64,000 nucleotides of DNA, from the NCBI GenBank assembly GCA_963576565.1, contig OY755045.1:40196667-40260666 (forward strand). The letters run 5' to 3'. The position numbers were made by a program, and so were the translations under genes. A model generated the notes under the pieces. The model ran no database searches. It saw only the letters and a list, made by a program, of their open reading frames with translations, and was not told where the DNA came from. Below, in pieces: positions 11,826 to 22,861 of this stretch (position 1 is the stretch's first letter; every line of letters begins with the position of its first letter). Source of the DNA: Aspidapion aeneum (Eukaryota > Arthropoda > Insecta > Coleoptera > Brentidae).

Positions 11826-12115
11826 TCATAGCTTGCTTTTGTAACAATGGCAAATTTAAACTTGCAGACGCAAATTTTTAAGTGCGCATGCGTGTGTTTT
11901 GGCACACAGCTGTTGTGTGGGTGGACGCCATATTTGTGTTTTATTGACATTTTGCGGTGTTTTGCGTTCGTCGTGTAAAATTTTGTTTTTTTCTTTGAAA
12001 AATCGGAAATAGTTTACGTAAAACTTGTGTGGTTCATGGAAAAATGTCCGGGAAAAGTTAGGGAGTGTCATTCCGTCGGTAAGTACTTGTGGTTTTCTTT
12101 ATAATTTATTAATAA
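11826..12115 (+). repeat. Dispersed repeat B, copy 1
   Basis: Similar in the same orientation to about 60505-60745. Shared blocks include ATGGCAAATTT, TGCGTGTGTTTTG, the GTCGTGTAAAATT-type block, and the end TAAGTACTTGT...CTTTATAATTT. The copies are well diverged. No protein recognised; it may be a SINE or the 5' region of a retroelement. Confidence 0.5.
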
Positions 12116-12167
12116 ATTAATTTTATAAAAGCTACAAATTTATTATGCAATTTGATAAGTTTTCACC

Positions 12168-13365
12168 CATTGGCGTAGCTAGCCTTGCTTTTCAGGGGGG
12201 GCCGTGGCCCCTGTCTATCTTGAACAAAAAGCAAACATAGCTTTTAAAGAGTCGTGCAAAGTGTGCAATGAATAAAAAAAAATACGCGCATTAAATGTTC
12301 TAATATTTTAATATAACAAATTTAATAATACATTTACCAACTTATTTATATGTATACACAGGAAGTATGTAATTCCGCAATTCTACAAAGAAAGTTTTCT
12401 ATGTCGCTGACTGAAAGCGTCTACCACACTGTCTAAGTCGACCTCAACATCTTTTTCTATGAATAACAATGACAAACCTGAGTGTCTCTCTTGAGTCATA
12501 GTTGTTCTAAGCCAATTAAAAACTCTCTTCATGGCAGAGAAAACCTCTCGCAAGTTGCACTTAAAATTGGAAGAATACTCGCAGCTTTAAAAAGTTGGTA
12601 GAGGTTTGGATAGGTGTTTTCTGCTATATGTTGTTTGATAGAATCATGACCAACAGTTTGATTTAACCGAAAAATACAATTCTTTAAAACGGTCATTTCT
12701 GCTCTTAGAGCAGAAGTATTAATATTAAAAATTTCCCGGTATTGCTCGACGAATTTATTCCATTAAACGACGTGGGAAAACTTAATATGAAAATGGTTTT
12801 GAAATTGTCACCAAAATCGGAAAATTTCCATAAGACACTAAACGCTAACCTCAAAAAAACTAAAAAGATTATTATATTTATTTTAGAAAAACAGTTTAAA
12901 AAGGTCTTTTATAACCTTACGACATCTACAACCCGATTTCGGAAACAGAGGGGCAAAGGTCGCTGTCTTTATTAAATGCGAAATTCAACTTACACTTCTA
13001 TAATATTTTACAAGATGTCGCCAATATGTATGAAATATTCAATATGCATAATTATGTTTAAATTTAAAAAATATTTTCGGGAAATTGCATAAATGCAGAA
13101 AAGTTACCGATAATTTAAAGAGAAAAAGCCTAATTCCGCAAGACAAGGGCTTTTTTCCTGAAATGTAAACATTATCAGAATGATTTTAAATTTTAATGCA
13201 CCTATTTTATTTGAATATTTCCCGAATAATAATAGAAAAGTATGTATTTTCAGCGTCATGTTCTTTTTCTAGTAGTCGGTAGGGGAGGCCTAAAATATCT
13301 TAGGGGGGCCTGAGAGACTTCAGGGGGGGCCAGGCCCCCCCTGGCCCCCCCTAGCTACGCCAATG
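12168..13365 (-). mobile_element. hAT element, internally deleted
   Basis: The termini CATTGGCGTAGCTAG and CTAGCTACGCCAATG are exact 15-bp inverted repeats, flanked by a perfect 8-bp duplication TTTTCACC (12160-12167, 13366-13373). G-rich and C-rich sub-terminal tracts lie inside both ends. At 1198 bp it is too short for a full transposase, but a remnant of one remains (separate entry). Confidence 0.92.
12403..12553 (-). pseudogene. hAT transposase C-terminal (dimerisation) remnant
   Basis: The minus strand encodes a short peptide including AMKRVFNWLRTTMTQER and, further on, SLLFIEKDVEVDLDSVVDAF. This matches the pattern of the hAT C-terminal dimerisation region, where a conserved W-L-R-[TS]-T-M-[TS]-Q-E-R-L block is followed by a hydrophobic segment and an acidic D-V-[DE] stretch. 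The rest of the transposase, including the catalytic triad, is missing, so it cannot act. Its position inside a TSD-bounded hAT element supports the call. Confidence 0.7.
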
Positions 13366-13518
13366 TTTTCACCCGAGTATAAAAAAATGAACCGAACATA
13401 ACTTTAAATTTTAGACAATTGTCAAATAACGTAGTAGTGGGGTATGTTCGAAAACCACCAAAATTGACCCATGCGCAGTGATCGAAATCCTGACTATCCG
13501 TATTTATGCTCGAAAATT

Positions 13519-13931
13519 AATTCCAGAGTGAGATGGGGCTAGTCCTGTCAAAACACGGACAAAAACGCATTATATTGTATGGGAAAGAACGCTTTTTTGA
13601 AATAACGTAAAGTCCGGATAAAGTGAACTGGAAGATTTAAAGAGGTTTACATATAGACCTTTGTACACCTAAGTAAATTTATTTTTGGGTATTTTAAACA
13701 AGGTTTGCTATAAGCGAGTGTTCACTTTAAACGGGTTCGCTATATACGAACTTCACTGTACTTCGTCGCTTTGATTTTGAAAAACGACTTTACTGAAAGT
13801 AAAGAAGTTTTTGCAATTGCTCTAGAATCTAGAAAGGTAAAGTTTAATAAGAATTTTCATTTAAAAACATACTTAAACTTAATTTAAACTAGTTATTTTT
13901 TAATTTAATAAAATATAACTAGGACATTTAA
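13519..13931. repeat. Dispersed repeat A, copy 1, left part
   Basis: Inverted copy of 37397-side and 38444-38583-side sequences. Shared blocks include ATTCCAGAGTGAGATGGGGC, AACACGGACAAA, TTATATTGTATGGG and AACATACTTAAACTTAATTT. It continues at 16875 after the PIF-like insertion. It also contains a pogo/Tigger-like MITE (13606-13758) that the other copy lacks. Confidence 0.75.
13606..13758. mobile_element. Pogo/Tigger-like short MITE
   Basis: The right end read inward is CAGTGAAGTTCGTATATAGC and the left is TAAAGTCCGGATAAAGTGAA, an imperfect inverted pair. TA follows the right end. The homologous repeat copy at 38.5 kb lacks this block. The left tip is damaged. Confidence 0.5.
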
Positions 13932-14386
13932 GGGCCCATCGCACACAGGCGGATTTCACGAAAAAGCTGGTCAAAACCTAAGATCCATTTAAAGCCCCCT
14001 AAAATTGCATATAGTAATAAAAAAATATATGATTTATTGTTTAAAAAAGATAAAGAAGAAAAATTCTTTAAGGACTCCGCACAAAAGAATTAAATTTGGA
14101 TCTTTACTAATTAATTAAAATGCTTCCTAAAAAATCGTTGAAACCATAATTTTGGCTGTATAAACTTTTACAAGATATTGAAATATTTGATTTTAATAGT
14201 TGCAGAGCTCCATGAAAAAATGTTTTAACCAGCATGTAGGTATGTATAATTCGCAATTGCATAAAACATGTGATATTTTTGCAAAAAAAGTTAATTGAAC
14301 TATATCTGTTTTGTCCAAATTTCGTTATCAATAAAGTATGTTTTCTAGCAAGAAAAACACTTTGCCAATATATGGGCAGCTAAGCT

Positions 14387-14960
14387 CACACTAGGTACTA
14401 TAGTTATAGTGTACGTGTAAGCCAATATAACTAAAAAATAAAATATATTTTATTCAACTCCAGACTCAATTACCTTTCGTTTGATGCCACACAAGCCATA
14501 TTTTGACTTAGCCTCTAATTTTTGAAATCTACCCCCACGCTTTAAGAAAAAAAACTAAAATGTATTTTGTTTAACTGCAGACTCAATTACCTTTCGTTTG
14601 ATATGACACACGCCATATTTTCCCTTAAAGTCTAATTTTTCAAATCTACTTCCACCCGAGCTTCCGCCCTTTTTTTTAATAAACTAAAATGTATTTTGTG
14701 TAACTCCAGACTCAATTACCTTTCGTTTGATATCACACACGCCATATTTTCACATATACTCCAATTTTTGAAATCTACCCCCACCCTTTTATTTGGCCTG
14801 CGCCGAACAAATATCTATACACATACCTAAATACAGACAGACACACACACGGACAGCCGTCACGATAAAATTGCTAAGATAACCAAAATAACACATTTTC
14901 AGTGTTATCCCAATTTTTTTTGTTGTCGAAAATAATACCTTCTCTAGCCATTCCTGCGCG
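14387..14960 (-). repeat. Tandem/MITE family related to the 39.25-39.84 kb element
   Basis: Three imperfect tandem units of about 125 bp carry CTCAATTACCTTTCGTTTGAT (14466, 14583, 14709), the inverse of units near 39.62 and 39.74 kb. The left edge carries AGCTCACACTA...TATAGTGT, a decayed form of the hairpin cap of the 39-kb copy. A degenerate TCTG/CAGA-rich stretch at about 14833-14865 corresponds to the CTGT microsatellite there. Confidence 0.7.
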
Positions 14961-16376
14961 GGCTAGGAAGGTAAAAATGAAATCAGAATACATGTGACAT
15001 AATAAGTATACTTTTGGTTTACAAAAACCATTATTATTAAAGCTAAGAAAACTTAATTATTAAGTTCTGCATATTCTGTACGTATTTTCTACTGGACAAT
15101 TTTTATATAAACAAAAAGAAATTTTAACTTTTTACTCGATCCGCATAACTCCGCAGCTGAAACTGACTGTTACTTAGAAAACATATGCATGCACTTAATA
15201 GGACCAAAAATGTCAATAAAGTTGGATGAAGTGGAAACATTTAGTCAAGTTCTATTTCAGAAAATGAAAATTTAAAAAGTTTTCTGCAACGGTTCATTTA
15301 AACCGGTTTAAAATATTACCAATAAAATAAAAAACAATGTTAAATAAGTACAATAAATAGCTAGAGACCTACAGATTCAAAATCCATGTGCAAAAAAATT
15401 ATTTTTGATAATAGGCGCAGTTTTAAAAGGGCTTTTTAATCATCAACTTTTGTAAATTTAAGTAACGCAAATAACATAAAAAATTAAAGGGAAGTTTCCT
15501 CTGTCATTACTGTGGCATTGTTTTTTAAATTAGGTGTGTAATGTGTCACGGCCTAGCATGATCATCAGTGATTGCACTAATAGCAATTTTACAATTAAAC
15601 AGGGCTTTTTAATGTTTAGGGGTTTTGGCCAGCTTTTTCTTAAAACCCGCCTATTTTTCCGTTTCTTAGCCTAAAGAATACATTATTTTGTAAAATTTCG
15701 TTGCACCGAACTTAAAGGCAGACTTATTCCTACCTTAGTGTTGTTAAAATTAAGTCAGCTTTTTTCGTGACTTTACTGTTCCTTAAGAGCGGCTTTAAAG
15801 ATAAGATGCTGGTCACATAATGTTACCCGTCTGGTATAGCCATAGCAACTGAAAATACCTTCATATGAGCCAAAGATTATAGATTATAATATATATTATA
15901 TGAGCAAAGTGTTTTGATTAAAATGAATTTCTGTTTTTTAAGTAAATAAAGGAAAAAACATGTTCGTTTTAAATAAATAAAAATGATTTTGGAAAAACTT
16001 TAGTGCACAACGGCTGGATTTTGGTTCTTTTGGCATACTGTTTTTCTGAAAAAATACTCATATGTATCGATTACAAAAAGATTTGTAAGGAAGAAAAATA
16101 ATTTAAATAGAGTTGAATCTAATTTTTATTACAGTATTTTTGTCCGATTTTTGGGTTAACTGTTGTTCACAGCTTGGTGGGTAGAGTGGTAAGGGTAGGA
16201 TAGGACTGCCCAGTGTAAGAAAACCCTTGCATTTAAATTAAACTGCACTGCATGAAGTAACAAGATGATGTTCCTTTCTGCCTTTACATTTTACCCTAAT
16301 TTTATTATAATTTTTAATCCTTTGGTTGTACCCAGGGGTGTATGGGCCATGTGAGAAAATGATAAAAATCCCGGTG

Positions 16377-16466
16377 GGCCGGTTCTTATTGGGCCGGAGC
16401 CGAATGGGCCGCTGCCTTATGGACAGGAGCCTTACAGGCAGGTGTCTTATCGGCCTGTGCCTTATG
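16377..16466. repeat. 15-bp minisatellite, six units
   Basis: Units start at 16377, 16392, 16407, 16422, 16437 and 16452, on the pattern GGCCGG-GCCTTATG. The period is a multiple of three, so both strands stay open and read as 5-residue repeats (for example RPIRH/LPVRL on the minus strand). Confidence 0.85.
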
Positions 16467-16488
16467 AGCAGTAGATTTTTGGGCCGGG

Positions 16489-16547
16489 CGCAGATTTTTT
16501 CCCGGGCTGGATGGGGAACCGTAAACCAGCTCGGGAAAAAATACGCG
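16489..16547. repeat. 22-bp-arm hairpin beside the minisatellite
   Basis: The arms 16489-16510 (ATTTTTTCCCGGGCTGG) and 16526-16547 (CCAGCTCGGGAAAAAAT) pair with a few mismatches around a 15-nt loop. It lies within the PIF-like element. Confidence 0.7.
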
Positions 16548-16874
16548 ACTGTACCAACAAGGCGGCAACGACACCCAAATTCCAAAAAATCGAGTAGCAC
16601 CATCTCGATTTCATCATCTTCCAAATATTCTTCCAAAAATTCAAGAACTTTCATTTTTGTAAGGCGACTTGACACAGAAAATTGATGGGTTTTGACAAAA
16701 TTATTTTGGGACGTACTGGGTGTTGTTGTTGTTTTTTCATAGTTTAAAAATTTGGTTAATAAAAATAGCGGCGATGCCTGATTGGGTCACAAGGTGCAAC
16801 AAATTTAAAAATAAGGCATGCTTAAAATTAAACCAATCCATATAGGGAATTTTAAAAGTCGGTGCGATGGGCCC

Positions 16875-17285
16875 TAAGTTTACAGGTCTGAAAAGCTTAC
16901 TTTAAGACCTCTATCTATAAGGTATCCACAAAACACCAAAAGATACTATTAATAATGTACAGGGTGATCCAGGAAAATTTTGCACTAGTGCAATTTTTAT
17001 TTTAAAAAATCTTATGATGCTTGTAATGGTAGGTCAACTTACAAGAAAAAGTAGGTAGCAACAGATATTTTCGTACTGATATGTATACAGGGTATTCCAA
17101 GTTAAGTTAAGTTGCTAACTTTGTTATTATTATTGATAGAAAAAAAGTTAAATTGGCAAACAAGAAGAATTTTTGACGCCCTTTAAGATGGTTAAATCAG
17201 AAAAACAATCGAGCATTGCCTTTTCGAGTTTTTAAAAAAAATATATATTTTTTTAAATTACACCCTGTATTTAATTTTTTTTCTG
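16875..17285. repeat. Dispersed repeat A, copy 1, right part
   Basis: Continues the repeat from 13931. The inverted copy is 36877 to about 37310. It includes TAAGTTTACAGGTCTGAAA and AAACACCAAAAG. It also includes a TA-flanked MITE-like block at about 17088-17267 (CAGGGTATTCC ... ACACCCTG) shared by both copies. Confidence 0.75.
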
Positions 17286-18396
17286 ATAGGTCTCGAAAAT
17301 AGTTTTTGATTTTTTTTGGTGGTAAGCAGTCTATGCGTAATTTGAAATTTCAAATATCCTCGTTATTTTTAACTTAAAAAAATCAAAAACTACTTTTGTT
17401 TCGAACTTAAAGACTTATCAGAAAAACCATTGAGTTGTATAAAGCCCTGAAAGGGCTTTAGAGATGGAAAGACAAGGCATTTTTTATTGACCCTATCCAA
17501 TTTGGTTTCTAAGGGCGGGTATTTCTTTTACAATAAAAACAGAGATAGACATTATTGAACATGTGAAACGGACAAAGATAGGCTGAATTTGCATGCTAAT
17601 GATACCCTAAATAATATATGGGTACTTTTATCTCTTTCACACTGACGGCATAGGTGCGACAGAAAAGCAGCTGGCTACTTTAAATCCACCTGCCGTATTT
17701 TGAGTGATTCCACCTGCTAGTCGGTTTATACAGGGAAAACTGATAGACAATGTTGTCTAAGTACGAAGATGAATTTTTTTGAATTTCGTGCGGGAATATT
17801 ACAAAAAGAAATCTTAAAATCGCTTAAAAACAAGTTTAGAAGTAACTATTTGAGTTCAAACATGGTGCAAAATTGTTTTTTGTGTAAAAGAAGAAAAAAA
17901 ATCGATGAAAAAACAACATTTCATTGATAAGTCGTCTTGACGGATAGTTTTTGCTAAAACACGAGAAAGTTCAGTAGCGTCACGATAGATAGTTTTTTCT
18001 GCGACCGTGCGATTTTACCCTCACACATTTTGATTGAGAAAGTGTCACTTCCCCGCACTTATAAGATTATTTTTTAATAATAATTTGTCCTGAAATGTGT
18101 TGCAGTCTAGGACAACTAGACTTACTTTACTTTAATAAGCATCGTTGTTTTAAACTATTTAATTAATAATTATAATGGTAGCGAGCAAGTTATAATTAAA
18201 TAATTTATAATTAAATAATTTCTGGGCAATTCGAGACCTTCTGACTAGAAGATGAGAATAAACGGGTCACGGGACTTCTAAGTTTTATTTATAATGGTTG
18301 GAAATATGTGTCACAATGTGAGATTTTACTATATCTGTAATTGGTCTTTGGCTGTTGATATTTGAGGAATAAATAAATAAAAATAAAATAAATAAA
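17286..18396. other. No gene seen
   Basis: AT-rich DNA between repeat A and the foldback element. Short frames only; no splice-bounded exon or repeat pair recognised apart from local direct TTATAATTAAATAATT repeats near 18190-18220. Confidence 0.4.
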
Positions 18397-18504
18397 CAAC
18401 TGGGCGCCGCCAACTCGGCGCCACCAACTGGGCGGCGGGCCAACTGGGCGGCAGGCCATCTGGGCACCGGGTCAACTGGACGCCTGGCCAACTGGGCGCC
18501 GGAC
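18397..18504. repeat. GC-rich 14-16-bp minisatellite, left tip
   Basis: About seven units of the form CAACTGGGCGCCGGGC in an AT-rich setting. It is the inverted counterpart of the array at 36246-36324. Confidence 0.85.
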
Positions 18505-19868
18505 TAAAATATTTTTTCTTGATAAAATGTGCAGACAAAATAGATAGATTATTATTTATGCAAAAATATCTTTAAATTATTATTATTATTTATGCAAAAA
18601 TATCTTTAAAAAATCTGTAATATTCTTGAAATTTGGTTTTGTTAGAGTTAAATCCATCAAGTCGAGTGTTAAAATTTTTGTAGGTCTAGAGTTCTGGTAA
18701 CCTGATAACATAAAATTTACGTTTTTGATTACAAGAATGGCGAATCCAAAATGGCGGATTTCTTTATTTTTAAACCGATTTGTCTCAAACTTGAAAGTTT
18801 GAAGTGTTTGGGATCACTTAATACAGTTTTACCCTCAAACTTAAAAAAAATTAAAATGGCGGATTTTCTTATTTATGCACCGATATTTATTAAATATAGA
18901 ACTTGGCGGTGTTTCAAGTCGCTGATTAAGATTTTTGAATCAAACTCATGAAAAACTTAAAATGGCGGATCCAAAATGGCGGATTTCTTCATTTTTAAAC
19001 CGATTTGTCTCAAACTTGAAAGTTTGCAGTGCTTGAGATCACTTAATACAGTTTTAACCTAAAACTTAAAAAAATTAAAATGGCGGATTTTCTTATTTAT
19101 GCACCGATATGTATCAAATATAGAACTTTTCACTCAAACTCATAAAAAATTCAAAATGGCGGATCCAAAATGGTGGGTTTCTTTATTTTTCAACGAATTT
19201 GTCTCAAATGTCTCAAACTTGAAAGTTTGCAGTGCGTAGGGTCACTTAATACAATTTGTGACTCACACTTGCAAATGACAGATTTTTATAGCTTAATACA
19301 AAATATGCCTCAAGTTTAAAGAAAGAAATGTAATATTTTAAGCTTAAGACAATCATGTCATGTTGGATTCGCCATTTCGATTATTTTATGAGTTTAAGTC
19401 AAAAATGATAATCAGCAACGTCCACCATTTTGAATCCGCCATTTTAAATTATTTATGAGTTTGATATTTGATACATATCGGTGCATAAATAAAAAAATCC
19501 GCCATTTCCCATCCGTCATTTGAAAATAAGTGCTTTCAGGCACTGCAAACTTTCACGTTTGAGACAAATCGGTTTAAAAATAAAGAAATCGGCCATTTTG
19601 AGTTTGAGTCAAAAATCATATTCAGCGAGTTGGAACAATGCCAAGTTCTATATTTGATGAATATTGGTGCATAAATAAGAAAATCTGCCATTTTGGATCC
19701 GCATTTTAATTTTTCTTTGTTTGTGTTAAAACGGTATTAAGTAATCTCAAACACTGCAAACTTTCAAGTTTGAGACAAATCGGTTTAAAAATAAAGAAAT
19801 CCACCATTTTGGATCCGCCATTCTTGAAATAAAAAACGTAAATGTTATTTATACCAGATTGTCAGAAC

Positions 19869-19872
19869 ACTA
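19869..19872. repeat. Gypsy TSD ACTA, left
   Basis: ACTA precedes the 5' LTR and is repeated at 36135-36138 after the 3' LTR. The 4-bp length is typical of many Ty3/gypsy integrases. Confidence 0.85.
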
Positions 19873-22642
19873 TGTAACGTGTCATTTTTACGTTTGGGAC
19901 AACGTTACATATTTGTTTATTTGGATAAATGGTCAAGGCTCTTTGATTCGTCTTTCTGTACACAAGTAAGGGTATTTTATAGAGCTAGGTTTGGAGGTTA
20001 TATAGGGTCTAGGAAGTTACCTTAAAAGGAGGCATTCCATCGAATTACTGTGGACACTACGCACATCGCATTATCTGGACATCGTAATTGGAATTTAAGA
20101 TCACAGGCTTCGGGAAAAATCACATAAAAATTTTGATTGTTTTGTTTTTATCTGTGGAATTTTGTGATTCACTTGACGTTCATAAAGTTAAACAGCTGTT
20201 ATGCTGGGGAATGGCGGCGTTGCCGCATCACAAATGGTTTCAGTAACAGGAAGGAAACATTTAGATGAACATTTCATTCCCTTACGTTTATTCTCGAGGA
20301 TATTGGGACAATCCGAACCCCATATTCTTCACGGATTAGCTAGTTCTGATAGCACGAAAACATATTTAGGTTCACGGTTTGACCAGTAACAACCGAGGCT
20401 CCGCCACTTTGATATCTTTATTAATTTGATAGGGAAAGGATAAAATAAATACGAGTTATGCACTGTTGTAAATGGGAGATAAACGAGGGATAAAAACCAA
20501 GACTGAAAGAATGAACGAAATCGTGTGAGTTAACATCTGAACACTCTTGTGCCTTTAAGCAATGGTTCAGTGTGTATTTTTGGGTTCAGGTTCAGAAACA
20601 GCTTTATTACTGTAGAAATGTTTTACAAAAATGGCGTTAAACCATATGAATATTAGAGAAAACATTTATAAAGAGCGACGGAAACTTTTGACGAAGACTG
20701 TAACTGGAGTGCAACTAAATTCTGCGCTCAGTATAGCTTTACTCATATGGGAATTGGTTGAGTGTTCGAATATTAATAATGTGTATGGAGGGTGTCTCGA
20801 CGTCCTTGTTATAAAAATTCCAACCGTGGAAATAGATCCGACAACACCTCAATGTACGTTTTACCGGATTGCAATGTCCACTTGGTCGGTGCTGCCCCTA
20901 TAGACCTGTATAGAACTATTGCTGTATCTCATTGGTTACTTTGAAAACCCCGGGTTTTTTCCTTCCAGTCTGGCCACTGAATGTAGAGATTTATTTTTGG
21001 CGGAAAAGTTTTTTTTAAATAGGTTTGCATCCTTTATTTGAATTTCACCGGGAAGATTAGGTTGGTACTATTGCGTTTTACCGTCCCCACTCCCCACCAA
21101 ATTTACAAAACGGTTTCCGGCCACTTCGTTTTTTGTGTTCTGCCTGGTCTCTCTTTGCGAACGAATTTTGGCTGGGTCGACAACAGTTTCTGGGATCGCC
21201 TTTGTTTTTGGTGATTGGCACTACAGCGATTGTAGGAGATATCCCAGAAACTGTGGAAGTGAGTCCGTCGTGTCTAGGCAATCTGGAGTGACGCTCGCAC
21301 CCTTTTGAGGGGAATTTTAAGTCGGCCTACGCCATTTGCACGGAAAGAGCATCGCCCTGTCAATTCCAGCGACGGGACAGTTGGGCTGGACGCTGGTGGG
21401 AAGCCGGACGGGCCAGTTATAACCCTGAGAAAGGTACGTTAGGATTATTTTAGTTCATCTGTTTAAATCTACTTTGTTTTATTGAGTCGACATGGGATTA
21501 TCGATTTAAGTTACTGTGTAGGGGAACTTCGTGCAAAATTGACGAATTCCAGGAAACTGAAACATTTCATTTTCCACAGGGTTTCTACGCTCGGGCAAGA
21601 ACCAACATTTTGACCACCATGTGCTGCCCTAGCGTGATGTGCTAAGCGGGCATTAGGGGAGGCGCGGGCAAGCCAGGAGCAGCGAGAGCAGTGAGAGGAT
21701 GTCTGGACAACTCCAGGTTTACTAAACAAAACACCAACAATTAAATAATTGCAGGACCAAGGTAGGAGCAAGCCATAACTATAATTTTTTTCCATATATA
21801 ATCTTTTTATATAATTTTTTTGCTATAATTTCCATATAATTTTTTTTTAAAGTATAACTTTTGAAATTCTTGTAAACGCAAGGTAAAGGTATGACGTCAT
21901 AACCCCAATTTTGCGGTACTATTAAGCTAAATTTTATTGTGAAATTACTATTGCGGTTATTTTGGCGCTGACTCGTTCCCACCAATTTCATTGGTTTATA
22001 TTTCATGTTTCAAGTATTTTCCTCAGATTTCAATACTTTTTTTGTACTTTAATCAATTTCATTTTCATCCTCCTGTGAAAATAAACAAGATGAACTAAAT
22101 TTTTGTGTTATTTGTGCAACCCAATGACCAACTTTGCGGAGACAAAAGAGAGATGAGATTATATGTTTTAGCGGTTTCTTCACACTGTTTTACCTCATGG
22201 GGTAGATCTCGGACTGGGTTGCTGTCTGTCTCATTCGACCTAGCGTAGAATGATGACAGCGGATATTTGGTCCGGATCTCCCCTATGACGGAATAATTTT
22301 GGAAGTATATTTATTTTTTTCAATCATTTATACAACTGAGTCTCACACTACTGACTCAGGTGTAGGTACACTATGACCTGTTAAAGGAGTCCATCTACCT
22401 GTAAAGTATTTCTGTTTTGTCATCTGAATTCGATCTAATAGAATTTTATTCTGTTTATTTTTTTTTTGGCTTTTTAATTACACAAATATTCTGGAAGCCT
22501 CGGAAGTATAGAATTTCATTGTTTGGCTACAACGTTTGGGTTGAACTGTATTTTATTTAAGATCTTCTTTGTAAAACATTGGTATTAAATAATGTGGCGC
22601 ACTTAAAATTTTCTTATTTCTGAACCCCCCCCTTCTCCACTG

Positions 22643-22650
22643 TATAAAAG
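22643..22650 (+). promoter_or_regulatory. LTR TATA box
   Basis: TATAAAAG follows a C-rich tract. Transcription would start about 25-30 bases downstream, near 22675. The copy in the 3' LTR is at 35933-35940. Confidence 0.6.
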
Positions 22651-22794
22651 TTACCGGGCATATCAATGTTTTACCTAGCTGGAAAATACAGTTCTGCTTC
22701 CAGATATTTGTTTAATTATTCAATGGATTTGTTGTGTCACAAAATGGCGGCAACGTCTTCAAGCTGCCATAAATGTCACACAACGCATTTTAAT

Positions 22795-22815
22795 AGGCCA
22801 CAAATTGGCGCCCAA
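22795..22815 (+). repeat. Fossil LTR-end/primer-site junction inside the LTR
   Basis: A 21-base stretch beginning AGGCCACAAATTGGCG is an exact copy of 22837-22857, which spans the real LTR end and the start of the primer binding site. The copies lie 42 bp apart. The 3' LTR carries the same internal copy at 36085-36105. This suggests a former LTR boundary at 22802 that moved outward by duplication. Confidence 0.8.
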
Positions 22816-22847
22816 ATTATTTTTTTAACTTTATTAAGGCCACAAAT

Positions 22848-22861
22848 TGGCGCCCAACGTG
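22848..22861 (+). promoter_or_regulatory. Primer binding site, tRNA-Lys type
   Basis: TGGCGCCCAACGTG begins three bases after the 5' LTR. It is complementary to the 3' end of insect tRNA-Lys, the primer used by gypsy-like elements. This match rests on remembered tRNA sequence. Confidence 0.8.

Larger units (their letters stand above)
16238..16675 (-). pseudogene. Open frame in PIF-like element with transposase-like start
   Basis: A 145-codon minus-strand frame begins MSSRLTKMKVLEFLEEYLED, an acidic and leucine-rich start like those of Harbinger-type transposases. It then runs through the hairpin and the 15-bp minisatellite, which it reads as Arg/Pro-rich pentapeptides. No DDE or HTH domain follows. 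It is either a truncated transposase start fused by chance to repeat sequence or a non-coding open frame; the opposite strand is also open because the repeat has no stops. Confidence 0.3.
13932..16874 (-). mobile_element. PIF/Harbinger-like element, non-autonomous, 2.94 kb
   Basis: The termini GGGCCCATCGCAC and GTGCGATGGGCCC are exact 13-bp inverted repeats, flanked by TAA on both sides (13929-13931, 16875-16877), the three-base TSD expected of PIF/Harbinger. The inverted repeat copy near 37.3 kb reads straight through this point with a single TAA, giving an internal empty site. No transposase catalytic region is visible. A minus-strand frame near the right end has an acidic, leucine-rich start that resembles the beginning of such transposases. 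Other insertions (14380-14960) are nested inside. Confidence 0.85.
19873..22844 (+). repeat. 5' LTR of Ty3/gypsy element, 2972 bp
   Basis: Starts TGTAACGTGTC and ends AAGGCCACA (TG...CA). Every block I compared with 33163-36134 is identical, with a constant offset of 13290, so the insertion is very recent. The TATA box lies at 22643-22650, leaving U3 of about 2.8 kb and R-U5 of about 170 bp. Small frames at 20201-20389 and 20631-20903 are present in both LTRs without recognisable products. The LTR is unusually long for this superfamily. Confidence 0.95.

Noticed and set aside
19873..22844. Repeated identical segments at 20-22.8 kb and 33-36 kb as a segmental duplication
   Set aside because: TG...CA ends, primer site, polypurine tract and 4-bp TSD show they are the two LTRs of one retrotransposon.
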